NCBI GenBank assembly: GCA_964035545.1
Contig: OZ037771.1
Location: 13,210,980-13,274,979, forward strand
Source of the DNA: Bugula neritina
Taxonomy: Eukaryota > Bryozoa > Gymnolaemata > Cheilostomatida > Bugulidae
Direction: 5' to 3'
DNA length: 64,000 nt
Part shown: positions 28,901-41,000 of the stretch, one piece after another
Layout: every line of letters starts with the position of its first letter
Position numbering within the stretch: the first letter of the stretch is position 1
Notes under the pieces: model-generated
Told to the model about the DNA's origin: nothing
Databases searched by the model: none
The model's input: the letters and a program-made list of their open reading frames with translations, nothing else
Made by a program: the position numbers and the translations under genes

Positions 28901-30567
28901 GCACTTATATCGCGATGCGTGGTAACCGTGTTAATAAAATTAAACTACAGCCACTAGTTAATGAAAACTGCATTTTCGAATCCATTTGTTGAAGTTTCTT
29001 GTACAGATCTATTCAGATTATGGGAATATAGTGTATATAAGTTGCCATAGTGGTAATAGCAGTGTGAGGTTCAAGATTTTCACTAATAGTAGTAAACATC
29101 AACACTATGCATAAATTCCTGTTACAAGGAATTGAAAATATACAGCAGGTAAGGAAATTAATGATGCATAATTCTAAAATTTAAAAATGGATGAATGAAA
29201 CATAGATATTAGTCATTCAATTTCACATAAAATTACTCAAAAAATAAAATCTGCACCTAAAAAATCACATAAGATAAAACATTGGTTCATTTTGTATGTA
29301 AAACTATCATCTCAACAAGCACATAAAAGCTTTTAATTCAAGTTTAGCAAACTTACTTACTTAACTTTGGAGACATAAGACAGCCTGTGGCACTTGAGTA
29401 ACAACTTGAGCTGCAAGATCTATTGATATTTTCACTAGTGTGAGAGACCCCTAGTGTGTGGGCTATCTCATGAGCCAATACACCAGCCGATACGAGAATG
29501 GATTTTACCGAGTCAACTATTAATATACCTGCTGAGCTCAAGGAACAAGCACCGTTCAATGAAGCTATCCCGGCTACGTTGTCACTCAGTGTTCGGTTCG
29601 TGACGAGTACTGACAAATCGCTGTTTCCAATATGGCCTTTACCAATACGGTAATAGTTGAATTGAGTGGCTATTGCGTCGGAATTATATATGTCTTCAGT
29701 CTTTGATATCTTTGGGAAACGAATTGCATCTCGAAAGTTCCACACTTCGACCCCTCGTAGAGCAAGGTACACGTTGAACTCTCTGTAGTAGCGAGCAGCG
29801 TAGTGCGTCAGTTGTAACACTCTGTCAACACAATTGGGAATTGATCTATTTAGTCTCTCAAACATGCTAGTATCAAAGACAATATACATCTCAATGTATC
29901 TTTCTGGACGAGCAAAGTTCTCTTCAGATTGCCGCTCTTTCCTGCTTGTGTAAGGAAAGTTCGGCTGAACTGGTTTTTTTGCTCCACAGTTCATTTTCTC
30001 AGCGTAGTCCTTATTTTCATCAAAACTATGAGTTTGACTCAATGTGAATATGACGAGTGAGTTTGAGACATCTGTGTTTATAGACATGACTTGTTTGTCA
30101 GTCTCTAATGTTCCACTTATACCATTGCAAAGGTTTAAAGTTACTAAAGAAGATGTATGGTTGGTGATTTTCCCATTGAGGTAGCAATGTTCAAGCTCAT
30201 AGCCTATGTTGCTGTCCTCTTCTATAGAATGGTCCGTGTTGTTAGAATACATTACCACAAATTCGTCCGCCAGAATCGTATAAGATTTTGTCAACTGCAA
30301 TTTGATTGGATGCAATTCAGAAGAATATATGAGCAATTCTACGTTCTCATTGGCTAACTTGACAATTTTTGTCAAATTGTCTAAGTCTTGCTGATTGGTT
30401 AAAATCTTGCTGTAGTCATGTGACTGAAAAGTTATGTGTATTTCTATGTTTATCAAATGATCCTTCTTTAACTCACCAAGCCTTAACCGGCCCTTCTCGT
30501 ATGTATTGCAGTACGTCAGCACAGCTGTATAGAACATATACCAGTAGAAGGTCAGCCGCCTGCGCAT
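22937..30567 (-). CDS. Transmembrane ADAM metalloprotease-disintegrin, 764 aa, 7 exons
   Basis: Exons 30567-29361, 28494-28336, 27695-27600, 27381-27097, 26612-26382, 24012-23813 and 23053-22937 are in phase throughout (2295 nt). Domains: a signal-like N-terminus (MRRRLTFYWYMFYTAVLTY); a prodomain (HCYLNGKITNHTSSLVTLNLC) ending at a basic RKER site near residue 210; a reprolysin catalytic domain with zinc motif HEIAHTLGVSH at about 365 and a Met-turn, CLMSP; a disintegrin domain (EECDCGPSPLC ... HCDIDDVCDG); an ADAM Cys-rich region (YGNCG ... CGILQC); an EGF-like remnant (KMCENGRCI); a membrane helix (VLVFVLTLTLGAITAL plus MLVGLLYLLI); and a 25-residue tail. All zinc ligands are present, so it should be an active cell-surface sheddase. 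The subfamily is not resolved. Prodomain and catalytic domain share one exon. Confidence 0.93.
23181..23215. repeat. Perfect 16-bp hairpin, 3-bp loop
   Basis: AATAGTGAGCAGTATA / TATACTGCTCACTATT around AAA, in the last ADAM intron, next to a partial copy of the foldback element described at 35896. Confidence 0.9.
23245..23340. mobile_element. Partial copy of the 165-bp foldback MITE
   Basis: Shares CCTAAGTTCTTTAATTTT and CGAGTTGAAATTCTCACGAG with the copies at 28745, 34689 and 35896. It lacks the right terminal repeat. Confidence 0.65.
23583..23800 (+). mobile_element. tRNA-derived SINE in last ADAM intron
   Basis: Head GGGGCAGCCATGGTTTAGAGG, mutated B box GGTTTGAACCCC, body GGAAGAGCATCCAGTCATAA and tail AAACTTGCGTGCG. 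It is antisense to ADAM and ends only about 12 bp from exon 6, leaving the donor GTATGT intact. Confidence 0.9.
24336..26381. repeat. Two-kilobase minisatellite, about 19-bp unit carrying a 5' splice site
   Basis: Roughly 100 tandem units of TGAATATATACTTACACCC with variants ACCCAC, GCACCT and ACTCTG. Higher-order blocks of several hundred bp are duplicated (for example around 24885-25250 and 25440-25800). On the ADAM coding strand each unit reads GGGTGTAAGTATATATTCA, that is GTAAGTAT plus an ATATTCAG acceptor-like end. The array starts exactly at the donor of ADAM exon 5 (GTGG|GTAAGC at 26381) and fills most of intron 5. Confidence 0.97.
27697..27965. repeat. Minisatellite next to ADAM exon 3 acceptor
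   Basis: About ten units of 20 or 27 bp, CATTACATTGTGTACTGCAG with or without TGAACAG. On the coding strand every unit contains CTGCAG, and the true acceptor CCTGCAG|GTGAAG is directly at the array edge. Confidence 0.95.
28745..28905. mobile_element. Foldback MITE copy in ADAM intron 1
   Basis: Left end TTAGGAGCAGTAGGGGAGAAA and right end TTCTCAATTTCTCCACTACTG are inverted copies. The interior includes TTTGGTTTGGGGCACGG. It is the same family as 34689 and 35896. Confidence 0.85.
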
Positions 30568-31839
30568 GCTTATCAGAGCTGAAAACAGCCTTATAAAGTA
30601 TCCATTTATTAGACTGTTGACAGATGGTAAAAGTTTAAAAGTTTTCTGTGATATAGCAGATATTCTATTTTATTGAATGTGCATTGCGTAAATAATAGAT
30701 TTATTTTATTGTCACTGTTAGGAGTGATGCGTTATGTGTCTATACACTTTTCGTAGCTCAAACTGCACCTAAAGTTGAATTTATTCATGAATTAGTGTTT
30801 TTAAAACTTACTGGCTCTATAAATGATAAAAAACTTTTGCCCATGCATGAATATGCATTGCTATTTACATTGATTGCTTTACTAGTCTATAGTTGTTTAA
30901 AAATGCATAAATTGAAATTGTCTCTACATAAAAAATGTAATGTTTTGTAGGCTTATTACACACACTTGCGTTACTTACATGTTTTGCAATTATAGGCAAA
31001 CATAACAAATTAACTGCAAAAATTCTTTTTATAGCTTTTAAATTGTATTTGAAACAAACCGGCTGCATTACGCCATAAACTGTACTGTAAGTGAAATGTA
31101 TTCTGTAATATTGCACCGTTGCAAAAATAGCTATGCCAATATTTGACTTTTATAATGTAATTGCTGCTAAAAAGTTTATCTACTCATGCATGATAACTGA
31201 ACTGCCTACACATTATAATATAGCATAATAAAAATTAGTGTAAGTATGAGTGCCTACAGGGTGACAATTGCTTCTTGACTTACATAATTTTTTATAACTC
31301 TTAAGAGTTACGTTGTAAATTTCAGCTCCATGCTCGGCTATACCCAAAATATGATTATGTAAAATACACAAAACCCAAATCGAAATTGATAACTGTTATA
31401 ATATTATGTATTTCTCGAAAGCCTTTTTATTTGTAAGTTATTTTCTCGTGCTCAACTAGAGAAAGAGGAAACAACTTATATACTAATTTTCATGCTGATT
31501 GTAGATGTTCAACTAAAACTTTTTCTCAGTAAAATAATATCTGTTACTTATTGACTTGTAAAAATACGTGCAATACATAATATATCGACTATAAGTTGCG
31601 TGCGGATATTTTATTAGCCTAATCAATGTTTTTGACAGCAATATTAGGTTCTTCCAGCTATTTTCATTTTGTTATTGTTCAACTTCATTAGTGTCTGTGA
31701 GTAACTTGTCACTTCTATTCAACTTTAAGGCAAATACTAATAGTAAACTCCAACAGCAAATTTTAAGCTGCAAAAATTTAAACTCAAACTGTTCCTAGTA
31801 CTGCCACTGGTACATTAACATTGACATTCTTAGTTATGG

Positions 31840-32240
31840 TTATAATAATAATTAGTAATTACTTATACTAATAGTAATACTATAATTATAAGTATAACTA
31901 TAATAGTTATAGTTACTATTAATTTTAAACTTAAAGTATTAGTATAAGTATAACACTAAGAGTAAGTCTAACGGTTATACTAATACTAATAGTAATATTA
32001 TAAGTATAAGTGTAACTATAAGTATTACTATTAGTATTAGTATAACTATAACTATAAGTATAAGTATAGTTATAACTATTAGTATTACCATTGCCATTGG
32101 CATTAGTATTAGATTTACTTTTAGTATTGCTATTACAGTAATACTATTACTATTAGTATTAGTATTACTATTAGTATTAGTATTACTATTAGAATTACTA
32201 ATTAGTTATTACTATTACTATTAGTAATACTTATAGTTAC
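31840..32240. repeat. Imperfect TATTAG/TATAAC simple repeat
   Basis: Long tract of 6-bp-phased variants such as TATTAGTATTAG and AGTATAACTATAA. The same motif types recur at 6040-6150 and 62095-62240. Confidence 0.85.
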
Positions 32241-34096
32241 AGTATTACTTTAACTTTAAGTTTATATAAATCTATGAAATTAAAATCGAGTCTTAAATTA
32301 AAAGAAATCCAATGGCAATTGATTAATTACAGCCAATTAATATTATCATTATGTTATTGTCGGTATGAGTTTAGATGTTTTAAGTTGAAGTTGTCAATGT
32401 ATCAAAATAATACTGATCATTATTATTATAATTGAAATAATAAACGGGCTATAAATCATATCATCAATCATATTAATAATAGTGATCATATAAATGATTA
32501 ATAATAATGATTGTGAATTAATCAAATGAATAATCACAATGAAAAACTATATAATAATTATAATGATGATTTAATTTTACTTTTAGTATAAATTAGTTAT
32601 ATTCATATTACTATTAGAATGTAAAAGAGTATTACTACAATAATTATTTATTTTTCCATTATATTTGTGGCTATGGTTGTTTAAATATTAATTACCGTAA
32701 CGGATAACTGTTATCTTTATGGCTCTGGGTATTATCTAACTACCATTGAAAATATAGTTTCTGATCAATGAAGATTAAATAGCATTTTAATTAAAGTTAA
32801 TCAAAGCTGGTATATTCAAACAGGCAACTATATTTCTAGTGCTTTTGAGTTATTCAACCACTATTTTAACTATGTCATTTTAACTGCATTATATTTATTT
32901 GTTTAATTTTATTATGATTAATTGAACATGAATAAATATTGATTTATGATAAATAATTGAAGCTACAAATTCACATTTTTATTTGAACTGTTATATGTTG
33001 TATGCATGCAAATACCCAGCGATTTCTGTTGAATTGCAATTGTATAAAATAGTTTAAATAAGATAAAAATATTATACCTTCATCAAAAACTTGAAAATAA
33101 ACTTAAATTGAACCTAGTTTAATCAATTTATTGCTTGTATTAACTTGTATTGTATTTTTGTGTATTATTATAATTAAAATTTTAGTTAATTGTTCATTAC
33201 TATTGCGGAATAATGTTATTTTTTACGGTCAAAATTATAGCTTATCGTAGCAACATTTTTCGATAAATGTAGTAGAGTATATTTGTAATGTGTATATATG
33301 TGTACGTAGTTAGTTTACATTGCAGTTTGCAAACAGGGAAGTACACTCATTTCATTTTTATAGATGCCGTCTCAGGCTCTAAGTTTTTGCTAAATTGCAA
33401 TAGCCTCTGAGCATACTCTTTTTGTATTTGGTTGGGTTTTAGCACTTAGAGACTCTGAAATCTCTCAAATCTGAAATCTAAGATTAGATATATTCTTAGA
33501 AACAGAAAGCTCAATTAGCATTATTTTCAGCTTTGACTTTTTCTAAGCTTAATGCTTCAATTATTATTAGGTGTTTATAATTTTTATATGCTCAATGCTT
33601 TGTAGAACTAGGAATGTTTAGTTCAAGTTATAATAAGGTTGCATGTAGTATTAAAGCTAGTTACTGAGAATTCAACATAGTAGCTTACTAGGCAACAAAT
33701 TTATTTCCTTGTACATTTTTTGTGTTCTATACTTGGCTATAGTGACATTCTATATCAATTACTCCTACTTTAGTTGCTTTACCTCACTAATCTGCTCAAA
33801 GAAATAACTGTAATATCTGCTGAGGTAATGATGAAAAATCATTACAAAAACAGCATGTGATGCACTGAAAAATAGTCCATGTTGAAGTCTGTGTGAGAGG
33901 CTTTCATATTGAACTATCAAGAATAAAATATTAGAATGTATTATAAAGTTTCCAAAGTTTTACAAAGATCTCTATTCTATTTATGACTATCTTTACTCTT
34001 AGTTAATGGCAGAATTCCTGCTTTAGACTTTATTACTCTGGTTTTGCTATTCAAGCATGGTAAAAACATATGAGTTTATTGTCTGCTATTTTTTGA

Positions 34097-34268
34097 AAAC
34101 CCCAATGAAAAGGTTGTTTTAAATCAGGCTAAAGACTTTTTTGTAATGTAATGCAGAAGCAGTTATGACTGGATGCTCTTCCTAACATCACCAATGGTGT
34201 TTGTACTGAGCCACTGGCCTCGTGTTTACTAGGTCAGCACTCTAACCACTACACTACGGCTACTTCCT
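34097..34268 (-). mobile_element. tRNA-derived SINE, diverged minus copy
   Basis: Minus strand carries GGAAGTAGCCGTAGTGTAGTG at the head and the conserved GGAAGAGCATCCAGTCATAA body. The B box is degraded and the 3' tail is shortened. Confidence 0.85.
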
Positions 34269-34688
34269 CACTCAAACATGATAGGCTAATGATTTTTTAT
34301 TTTATTTGTTTAAATATTTTCTGCTAAGCACTAGACTTTTCATATTGGGAAAAGGATACTTACTGAATGGAAAAATAAATTTAATAATATAGGAGAGATA
34401 AAAAGGCTTGTAAATTATACGTTGTGTAAGGTTAAATAATACATGAGTTACACCTTTTTTCAGACGTGTTTTGTCATTGAACATTGTAGAGTATATTCTA
34501 CATTATGCAGGTTAAAATGGTTTCATCCCAGATAGACGATTTCCAGTTAGACAATCCCCAAACCCCACATAAAATACATGTATTGTACCAAAATAAATAT
34601 ATAGCTCCATGTGGGAATTCTAGCTTCTAACTGTGAAGTGTCTATCTGGAATGACACCGTTAAAATCAGTGAGTCTCAAAGTTTCCAT

Positions 34689-34851
34689 TTAGGAACAGTA
34701 GTGGAGAAATTGAGATAGCCTAAGTTCTTTAATTTTATTGGAAAATTTTGGTTTGGGGTGCAGGTTGAAATTCCTGTGAGAACATAACTTCTCATCACTT
34801 TTCTAATCTAAAACACAGGCTTTTTTCAATATCTTCATTGCTGCACCTACC
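34689..34851. mobile_element. Foldback MITE copy
   Basis: Terminal inverted sequences TTAGGAACAGTAGTGGAGAAA and TTCATTGCTGCACCTA bracket the shared interior TTTGGTTTGGGGTGCAGG. Confidence 0.88.
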
Positions 34852-35215
34852 TCAAATTTTTGGCTGGTGTAAAAATGCTTTAATAGTAGGGTATATATCT
34901 TTAAATTATTTATATATAAATTTAACTAATGGCTAGTCGGGATAATGATTAAATATTGACATACTTATCACAGTGATAAGGATTGTGTCAATCAATGCAG
35001 TTACTGATAACTTCAATTACAGTTGAGAGAGGTGCAGTGCTGAGCTACATGTCACTACTATAACGACTATGTGCTGCAATCAACAGGGCAAATCATTTAA
35101 AGCTTGCAATAGCCAGGAGATGAGAATTTACCTTTGAGTGAAATATAAAGATTTATAACATATTTAAAGGTAAGTTTTACAAAAACTGCTAACTTTTCAT
35201 AGATCTTGAGTTACG

Positions 35216-35545
35216 TCTTACTATGTTTACTTGAGTCATTTACTTAAGTCATATTTTACTTGAGTCATTTACTTAAGTTACATAGCCAAGTCACATAATT
35301 GAGTCACATAATTGAGTCATTTACTTGAGTCATTTACGTAAGTCACTTACTTGAGTTATATGCTTGAGTCATTTACTTGAGTCATTTACGTAAGTCACTT
35401 ACTTGAGTTATATGCTTGAGTCATTTACTTGAGTCATTTGGGTAAGTCACTCACTCGAGTTATATACTTGAGTCATTTACTTGAGTCATTTACGTAAGTC
35501 ACTAACTTGAGACACTTACTTGAGACACTTACTTGAGATATATAC
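35216..35545. repeat. Minisatellite of TTACTTGAGTCAT units
   Basis: About 25 variants of a 13-14-bp unit, with a 60-bp higher-order repeat near 35330-35500. Intergenic. Confidence 0.92.
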
Positions 35546-35895
35546 TATATTTATGCCAATTATTACTTAACATATTATTTAGTAACCCAATCAATACTTT
35601 CAGTGACTAAAACTGTAAAAGCCTCTTGCAATTGTGGTATAACAGTGTGTAGGCCATATTGCATTGACATTATGTAAGCATAGCATTGGCTATTCTAAGT
35701 CACTTACTTATCTGGGCTTGACATTAGTCAAGGGTACTTCCCAACTTGATTTTAATTCATAATGAATTCACATATCTAGTGTACAGAGGCTCGTGTTTCA
35801 CAACACTTAGTGAAACACTTGGGTGAAAACTTATACATTGTAAGTGTTTATTATGCAAAATGGGAGGTGGAACGGCACATCACATTTCTTTCCAT

Positions 35896-36063
35896 TTAGG
35901 AGCAGTAGTGGAGAAATTGAGAAAAACCTGTGTTCTTTAACATCTTTATCAAATTTTTGGTTTTAGCATGGGTTGAAATTCTTGTGAGAACATAACTTCT
36001 TTTGCTAAAGTTTTAATCTAGAACACAGGCTTTTCTCAATTTCTCCATTACTGCACCTACCTC
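35896..36063. mobile_element. Foldback MITE, best-preserved copy
   Basis: About 168 bp. Left arm GTAGTGGAGAAATTGAGAAA continues as AACCTGTGTTC; right arm GAACACAGGC continues as TTTTCTCAATTTCTCCATTAC, so the arms pair over about 30 bases. No ORF. No clear target duplication was found by eye. Confidence 0.9.
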
Positions 36064-36888
36064 TTATTTTAATGCTGAAGAAATTCAAGAGTTTTATAGT
36101 GTATACTTCATAGTTTGTACTCTATACTATATAATAATATATATACTCTATAGAGTTGACTCTATACTAATCGTACCATTCATACTGATACTGTCTGTTA
36201 GAATCTCATTACTGCATGAGTCATAATATGCTGGTGACATGTAGGAGGAGACAGAGGTGAATCTTTCACTTTGAAAGTGAATATAACACATTTTGAGCTG
36301 TTGATGTCCATGTTTTTGCTGCCCCATTCTACTATTGCCTGATTTTGCTGCCCTACTCTATCAGTGTCTGTTTTTGTTAACCTTCTATAACTTTCTGTCT
36401 AAAAGTTTTAATGTAAGCACAATCTGAGTATAATTACGGCCATGTTGTTGGTGAAGCTGCACCTGCATTTTTCTTCTGTGTTTACATGAACATCTGTAGA
36501 GGCAGCAGTAACAAGCGTGCCAGGTGCTAGGCAGGTTACAAATAACTCTTCATTCTCAACACAAAACCAGAGTGGGCTTTGGTTTCATTTCTGCTAGTCT
36601 TAGAGCTGTGAGTTCGAATTTGTCAGTCTGCCTTTTCAACTACTTCATTTTTTGATTTTGTTTCGTAATATTGACACAGTAGTCCTAGCTACTCCGAGAT
36701 AGGTTTAGTGGTTCAAAAAGGTGCTCAAGAGTACAAGAAATGAATCCAATATACAAGAAAAATTGGTCACCATTACGAGTAATATTATATAGCTGTCGCC
36801 TGACTCAGCCCAATGCTGTGTGCCCAGTAGTTCCACTTGCTAAGGACGTTGGAATTTAAACGGTAAACTCACACGATACGTCATAGGC

Positions 36889-36940
36889 TGACGTCATAGG
36901 CTACACTATTTAGTTTAGTTGGAGTTGTTGGGTCACGTGA
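36889..36940. promoter_or_regulatory. CRE-like TGACGTCA and E-box-like TCACGTGA
   Basis: Palindromes TGACGTCA (36889-36896) and TCACGTGA (36933-36940) lie about 600 bp upstream of the proposed 5' UTR exon of the TBC1D gene. A promoter role is inferred from position only. Confidence 0.35.
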
Positions 36941-37479
36941 TTTGTATTGCAAAGCTGTTATTCTGAATATTCACTTGTTTAGCAGGGCCGTCTGCTGGTA
37001 TATCATTTCAATATTGGAATAACATTTGATTTTTAGAACAAATAATATTTGTTTTAATTATCAAATACTATTTCAATGTTGAAACATAGCGTGTTATGAT
37101 GATCATAATATTATTCAACCATTGGAGTGGGATGTTTCGTAATAAATTGTCCACCTTGATGTACCAACTCTAAAATATTACACCCAAACTCGCTGTCCAG
37201 CCTTGTGTGATTCATCCCCTGACAGCTCCATCTGTTTACTTCCAACTTTTGATGACATGTTGCAATATATAACGAGCCTAGCAGACGTACACCAACTTAC
37301 ATCCAGTGCCCTGCTGTAGTACTTACGTATGTACTATGACCCCAGTAGCTGTCAGCTGTGTATTGGGACATGGAAAACCAATCAGATGTGATCTCAGTTT
37401 GATTCAACTAACTACTAATCCTGATAATGAAATACATATAGTTGCCTTTAATCTCAGCTGATGCGTATTTAAATAACCA

Positions 37480-37535
37480 GAAAGTTGTAGAAGATATCAT
37501 TTAGGTATTTGTGTCAGTTGGTGTCAGATCTGCTC
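37480..37535 (+). other. Possible non-coding first exon of the TBC1D gene
   Basis: A consensus donor (TGCTC|GTAAGTATT at 37535/37536) precedes the coding exon acceptor (TATTTTACAG at 37975). The upstream boundary is not visible; this is a guess from splice signals. Confidence 0.3.
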
Positions 37536-37739
37536 GTAAGTATTGGTAGGATTATCTGGTTACTTTGCTACTTACATAGTCTAGGATGGTGTCATATAAT
37601 TATTATAGGATTCTACTGTTTTATTATCTAACAACAGTGATAAGTGCTATCACTGTTTGTCTCATTGCTACTTAAGCTTGTCAAATGTGTGACATACTTG
37701 GAGCATCACTTATCTACTAGTAATTGCTGATACATTAGT

Positions 37740-37915
37740 TGATAGTACTACTCACTGTACTGTACTGTAGTACTACTCACTGTGCTGTAGTACTACTCAC
37801 TGTACTATACTGTAGTACTACTCACTGTACTATACTCTAGTACTACTCACTGTACTATACTGTAGTACTACTCACTGTGCTGTAGTACTACTCACTGTAC
37901 TGTACTCTAGTATTA
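37740..37915. repeat. Minisatellite TACTACTCACTGTACTATACTGTAG
   Basis: About eight units of 17-25 bp between the possible 5' UTR exon and the first coding exon. Confidence 0.9.
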
Positions 37916-38003
37916 CCTGTAGTCACTCCTGTGTGCTGCCGTGTTACTCACCTGCTGTCTTGTATATTTTACAGTCGGCAGCAGACGGTAGCTAACCACG
38001 GCC

Positions 38004-41000
38004 ATGTCTGACAGAAATCTCGAGACAGCATTTCCACCAGGTAAGTTTTACTGACTGCTGATAGAGGGAGGTACTAGGGGTGTATCAGAGTGGGTGGATT
38101 GGAGTAGGGGACGGCATTCTGCAGCATAGTGTTATTGTGAAGTCAAATGTTTCACTTAATAGTTATTATAGCTACAGTAACCAAGAAATTTCAATAGTTC
38201 AAGTTCTTTAATTTTAAAAGATATTGGTATGAGGTGCGAGTTTAGGTCCTCATAAGTGCATAGCACCTTTTCCTACATTTATTATCTAAAACACAGGCTT
38301 TTTTCAGTTTCTCCTTTTTTGTGGTTCTTGCTTTCCAATCTATATGAAAATGCAGCCATGTGCACTGCGTGTGTATGTTAGTATGTTGTATGTATGTTGT
38401 GTGCACGTGTAATACCTAGAATTTGTCAAATGGCTGTTATTTTGAATCATCCATAATGCATATCAGTGCTTCTGTCCTTTTAAGGCACTTCAAAAGGTAA
38501 AAAGTTTAAACTTTTAAAAGGTAAAAAGTTTAAACTATTGAACAGCTTATAATGAATAGCATGTAGTGTTCCACAAAGCTGTGTTAGAGAGCTAAAGTAA
38601 AGGAAGTCTTTTAGGAGTTATCTCTCTAAACTGTATCTAGCTGTCTCATGTCAGTCAGCGTATATGACATCATAATGACATCACATCCTGTGATTACCTC
38701 TCTTTCTTAGTAAAGCAGCGAAGTGTGGACGTCTCAGGATCCACAAGACTCGCTGCCACTGCCCGGTTTAGCAGAACTGTAAGTCAGCCCGCCTTCTCGT
38801 CCCGATCTCTTACCAGAAACACCTCCAATGGAACTCAGTCTGTTACTCTACGCTATAAACTCACATATCTTGGTAAGACTTGACTCATCCTTAGCAACTC
38901 TGTTGAATCGCTGATTACTATAGCTTAGGATCTTACATTTCTTATGTCTATGGGTTAGGGGAAGGCTGTGGCATCCTCCCAGTCTGCTGTCTGATAAACT
39001 AAGTCTCTTATTTGCTGCTTTGAGTTGGGGAATGTTCAAATTCATTTTTGGTGCACCATTATAAAGAGATTGGTTAGCAAACCTTGGCTAGTTTTGTCTA
39101 CATTCACTGGTCTTTGAAGGTCAAGGAAACGTTTTTATATCATTCTAAACTTAGTGTTAACCGAGTTTATCTGCTATAGGAATATATGTGTATCAGAAAA
39201 CTAAGCTTAATAATATATGGTGGAAGGGTGGAGGGAGAGAAGTGTTATATTCCACAGTTAACCCTTTTTTAGACAACTTTCCCCTCTCACATTGTGGAAT
39301 ATATTTTTGTCATTCCAAGGAAATTGAATGGGAAAACCCATGTTTTTAGATGATAATAAATAAGTTCTGGAAAATTCCGAGAAGAGTTTGACTCAGAAAC
39401 ACTGTTTGTAATCAGTTGATGAGAAGTTGCTGCTATGAAAATCCAACGCCCATTATTCGTATCCACACTGTTAGCTTTGTGTTGATAGGTGCACTGCAGC
39501 TGGATCGACGAATCACAGACAAGATGTTAAAGTGGGTGCTGGTGGATATAAAAAGGCGGAGAGAGGTGAACAGGAGTTGTTACCTCCTGATACGAAATGC
39601 TCACGTGAAGGTCATGTCGGCCACGGATTCCAGCGACGTGCTTCTCGAGCATCACGTGCACAGCATATCTAAGTTCTTACGGTGTCAGCGGGACAGGAAG
39701 TGCATGTTCTACCTGCAGCGTAACAGCGTCGACGCCCCCGTCGTCATGTTTGCGTTTATCTGCGAGCAGGAGGACAAGGTACGCACTGAAGTTGTGGTCC
39801 CTGACGTCTACTTACATTATGACTTGAGACTAACACACTTGTTGACTTAGTTGTAACTTTGAAATTAATATCCGTTTACAGAAGTCAAAAGTTGTCTTCA
39901 CTTATGGTAATACTGAAGCATAGGGAACTTAAATGCTGTGGATAGATACTTGATTTAGATTATTATACTGTAATACTGCACAATATTGTAGTGTTCCACT
40001 GTGCTTTTCTATACTATATTGTCACGTAATGAACTATAGTGCTATATTATTACTATATATAGTATATTATACTATACTATATAATTATAGTATCTAATAC
40101 TATGCTATAATATATAATACAGTGTACTGTACTATAATATATAGTATAGTGTAATATACTATAACATATAGTATAGTATAATATACTATATATTATAGTA
40201 TAGTATAATATACTATATATTATAGTATATTACACTATACTACATATTATAGTACAGTACACTGTATTATATATTATAGTATAGTATAAGATACTATAAT
40301 ATATAGTATGGTGTAATATACTATATATTATAGTATAGTATAATATACTATATATTATAGTATAATATACTATATATGGTATACTCTATGATTATGTATT
40401 AGTAGTATATTATACTAGACTATATATAATATATAATACAATATCATAGTATCCCTATATTGTATATTTTGGAGTATCTTCTCAGGTGTAATTATTATGT
40501 GATATTTAAGGTGGTGGACATATTCACCAGTATACAGGAAGCAGCTAAATCTACTAAGAAACCAGACCACATTTCTTTATCTCACAGGAAGCATATCATT
40601 AGCAAACTCTTTGAGGTGAGAGGTAGCAAATAGATTATAGCTACTAATTTGGAGTTGTATTCCCAGATAAAGATAAAATATTGGTATTTATAAATTTTAA
40701 ATTTGGTTTAGAAGTTTTTCGGTGTCACAAACTTTTTTGTCACTAAGAAGTTACTGGTTTTAGCCAGTATAATGTGATACAAACATAATATTGTCTTAAA
40801 TGTAAGACAGAAAATATTTAAAAACTATATCATTATGTTAGTGTTTAATTTTGCACAAAGCCATTAATAGGACATCTTTTACCCTTTTACCTCTTGTCAC
40901 ACGTACGTTCATGTGAGCTAGATTTAGTAAAACTCTCTAGTGATGTACAATGTTCTATGTAGTCTGAGAAATTATAGGTTAATAGAAATTGTCTCCACAA

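Larger units (their letters stand above)
30568..37480. other. Gene-free stretch of about 6.9 kb
   Basis: No supported coding region. It holds a tri/hexanucleotide-like repeat at about 31840-32240 (TATTAGTA/TATAACTA variants), two foldback MITE copies, a minus-strand SINE, a TTGAGTCAT minisatellite and, near the downstream gene, a CRE-like and an E-box-like palindrome. Confidence 0.6.

Noticed and set aside
39416..39488. Upstream extension of TBC1D exon 3
   Set aside because: The frame is open upstream, but the acceptor at 39487-39488 joins exon 2 in phase and gives continuous PTB sequence; the upstream part has no family similarity.
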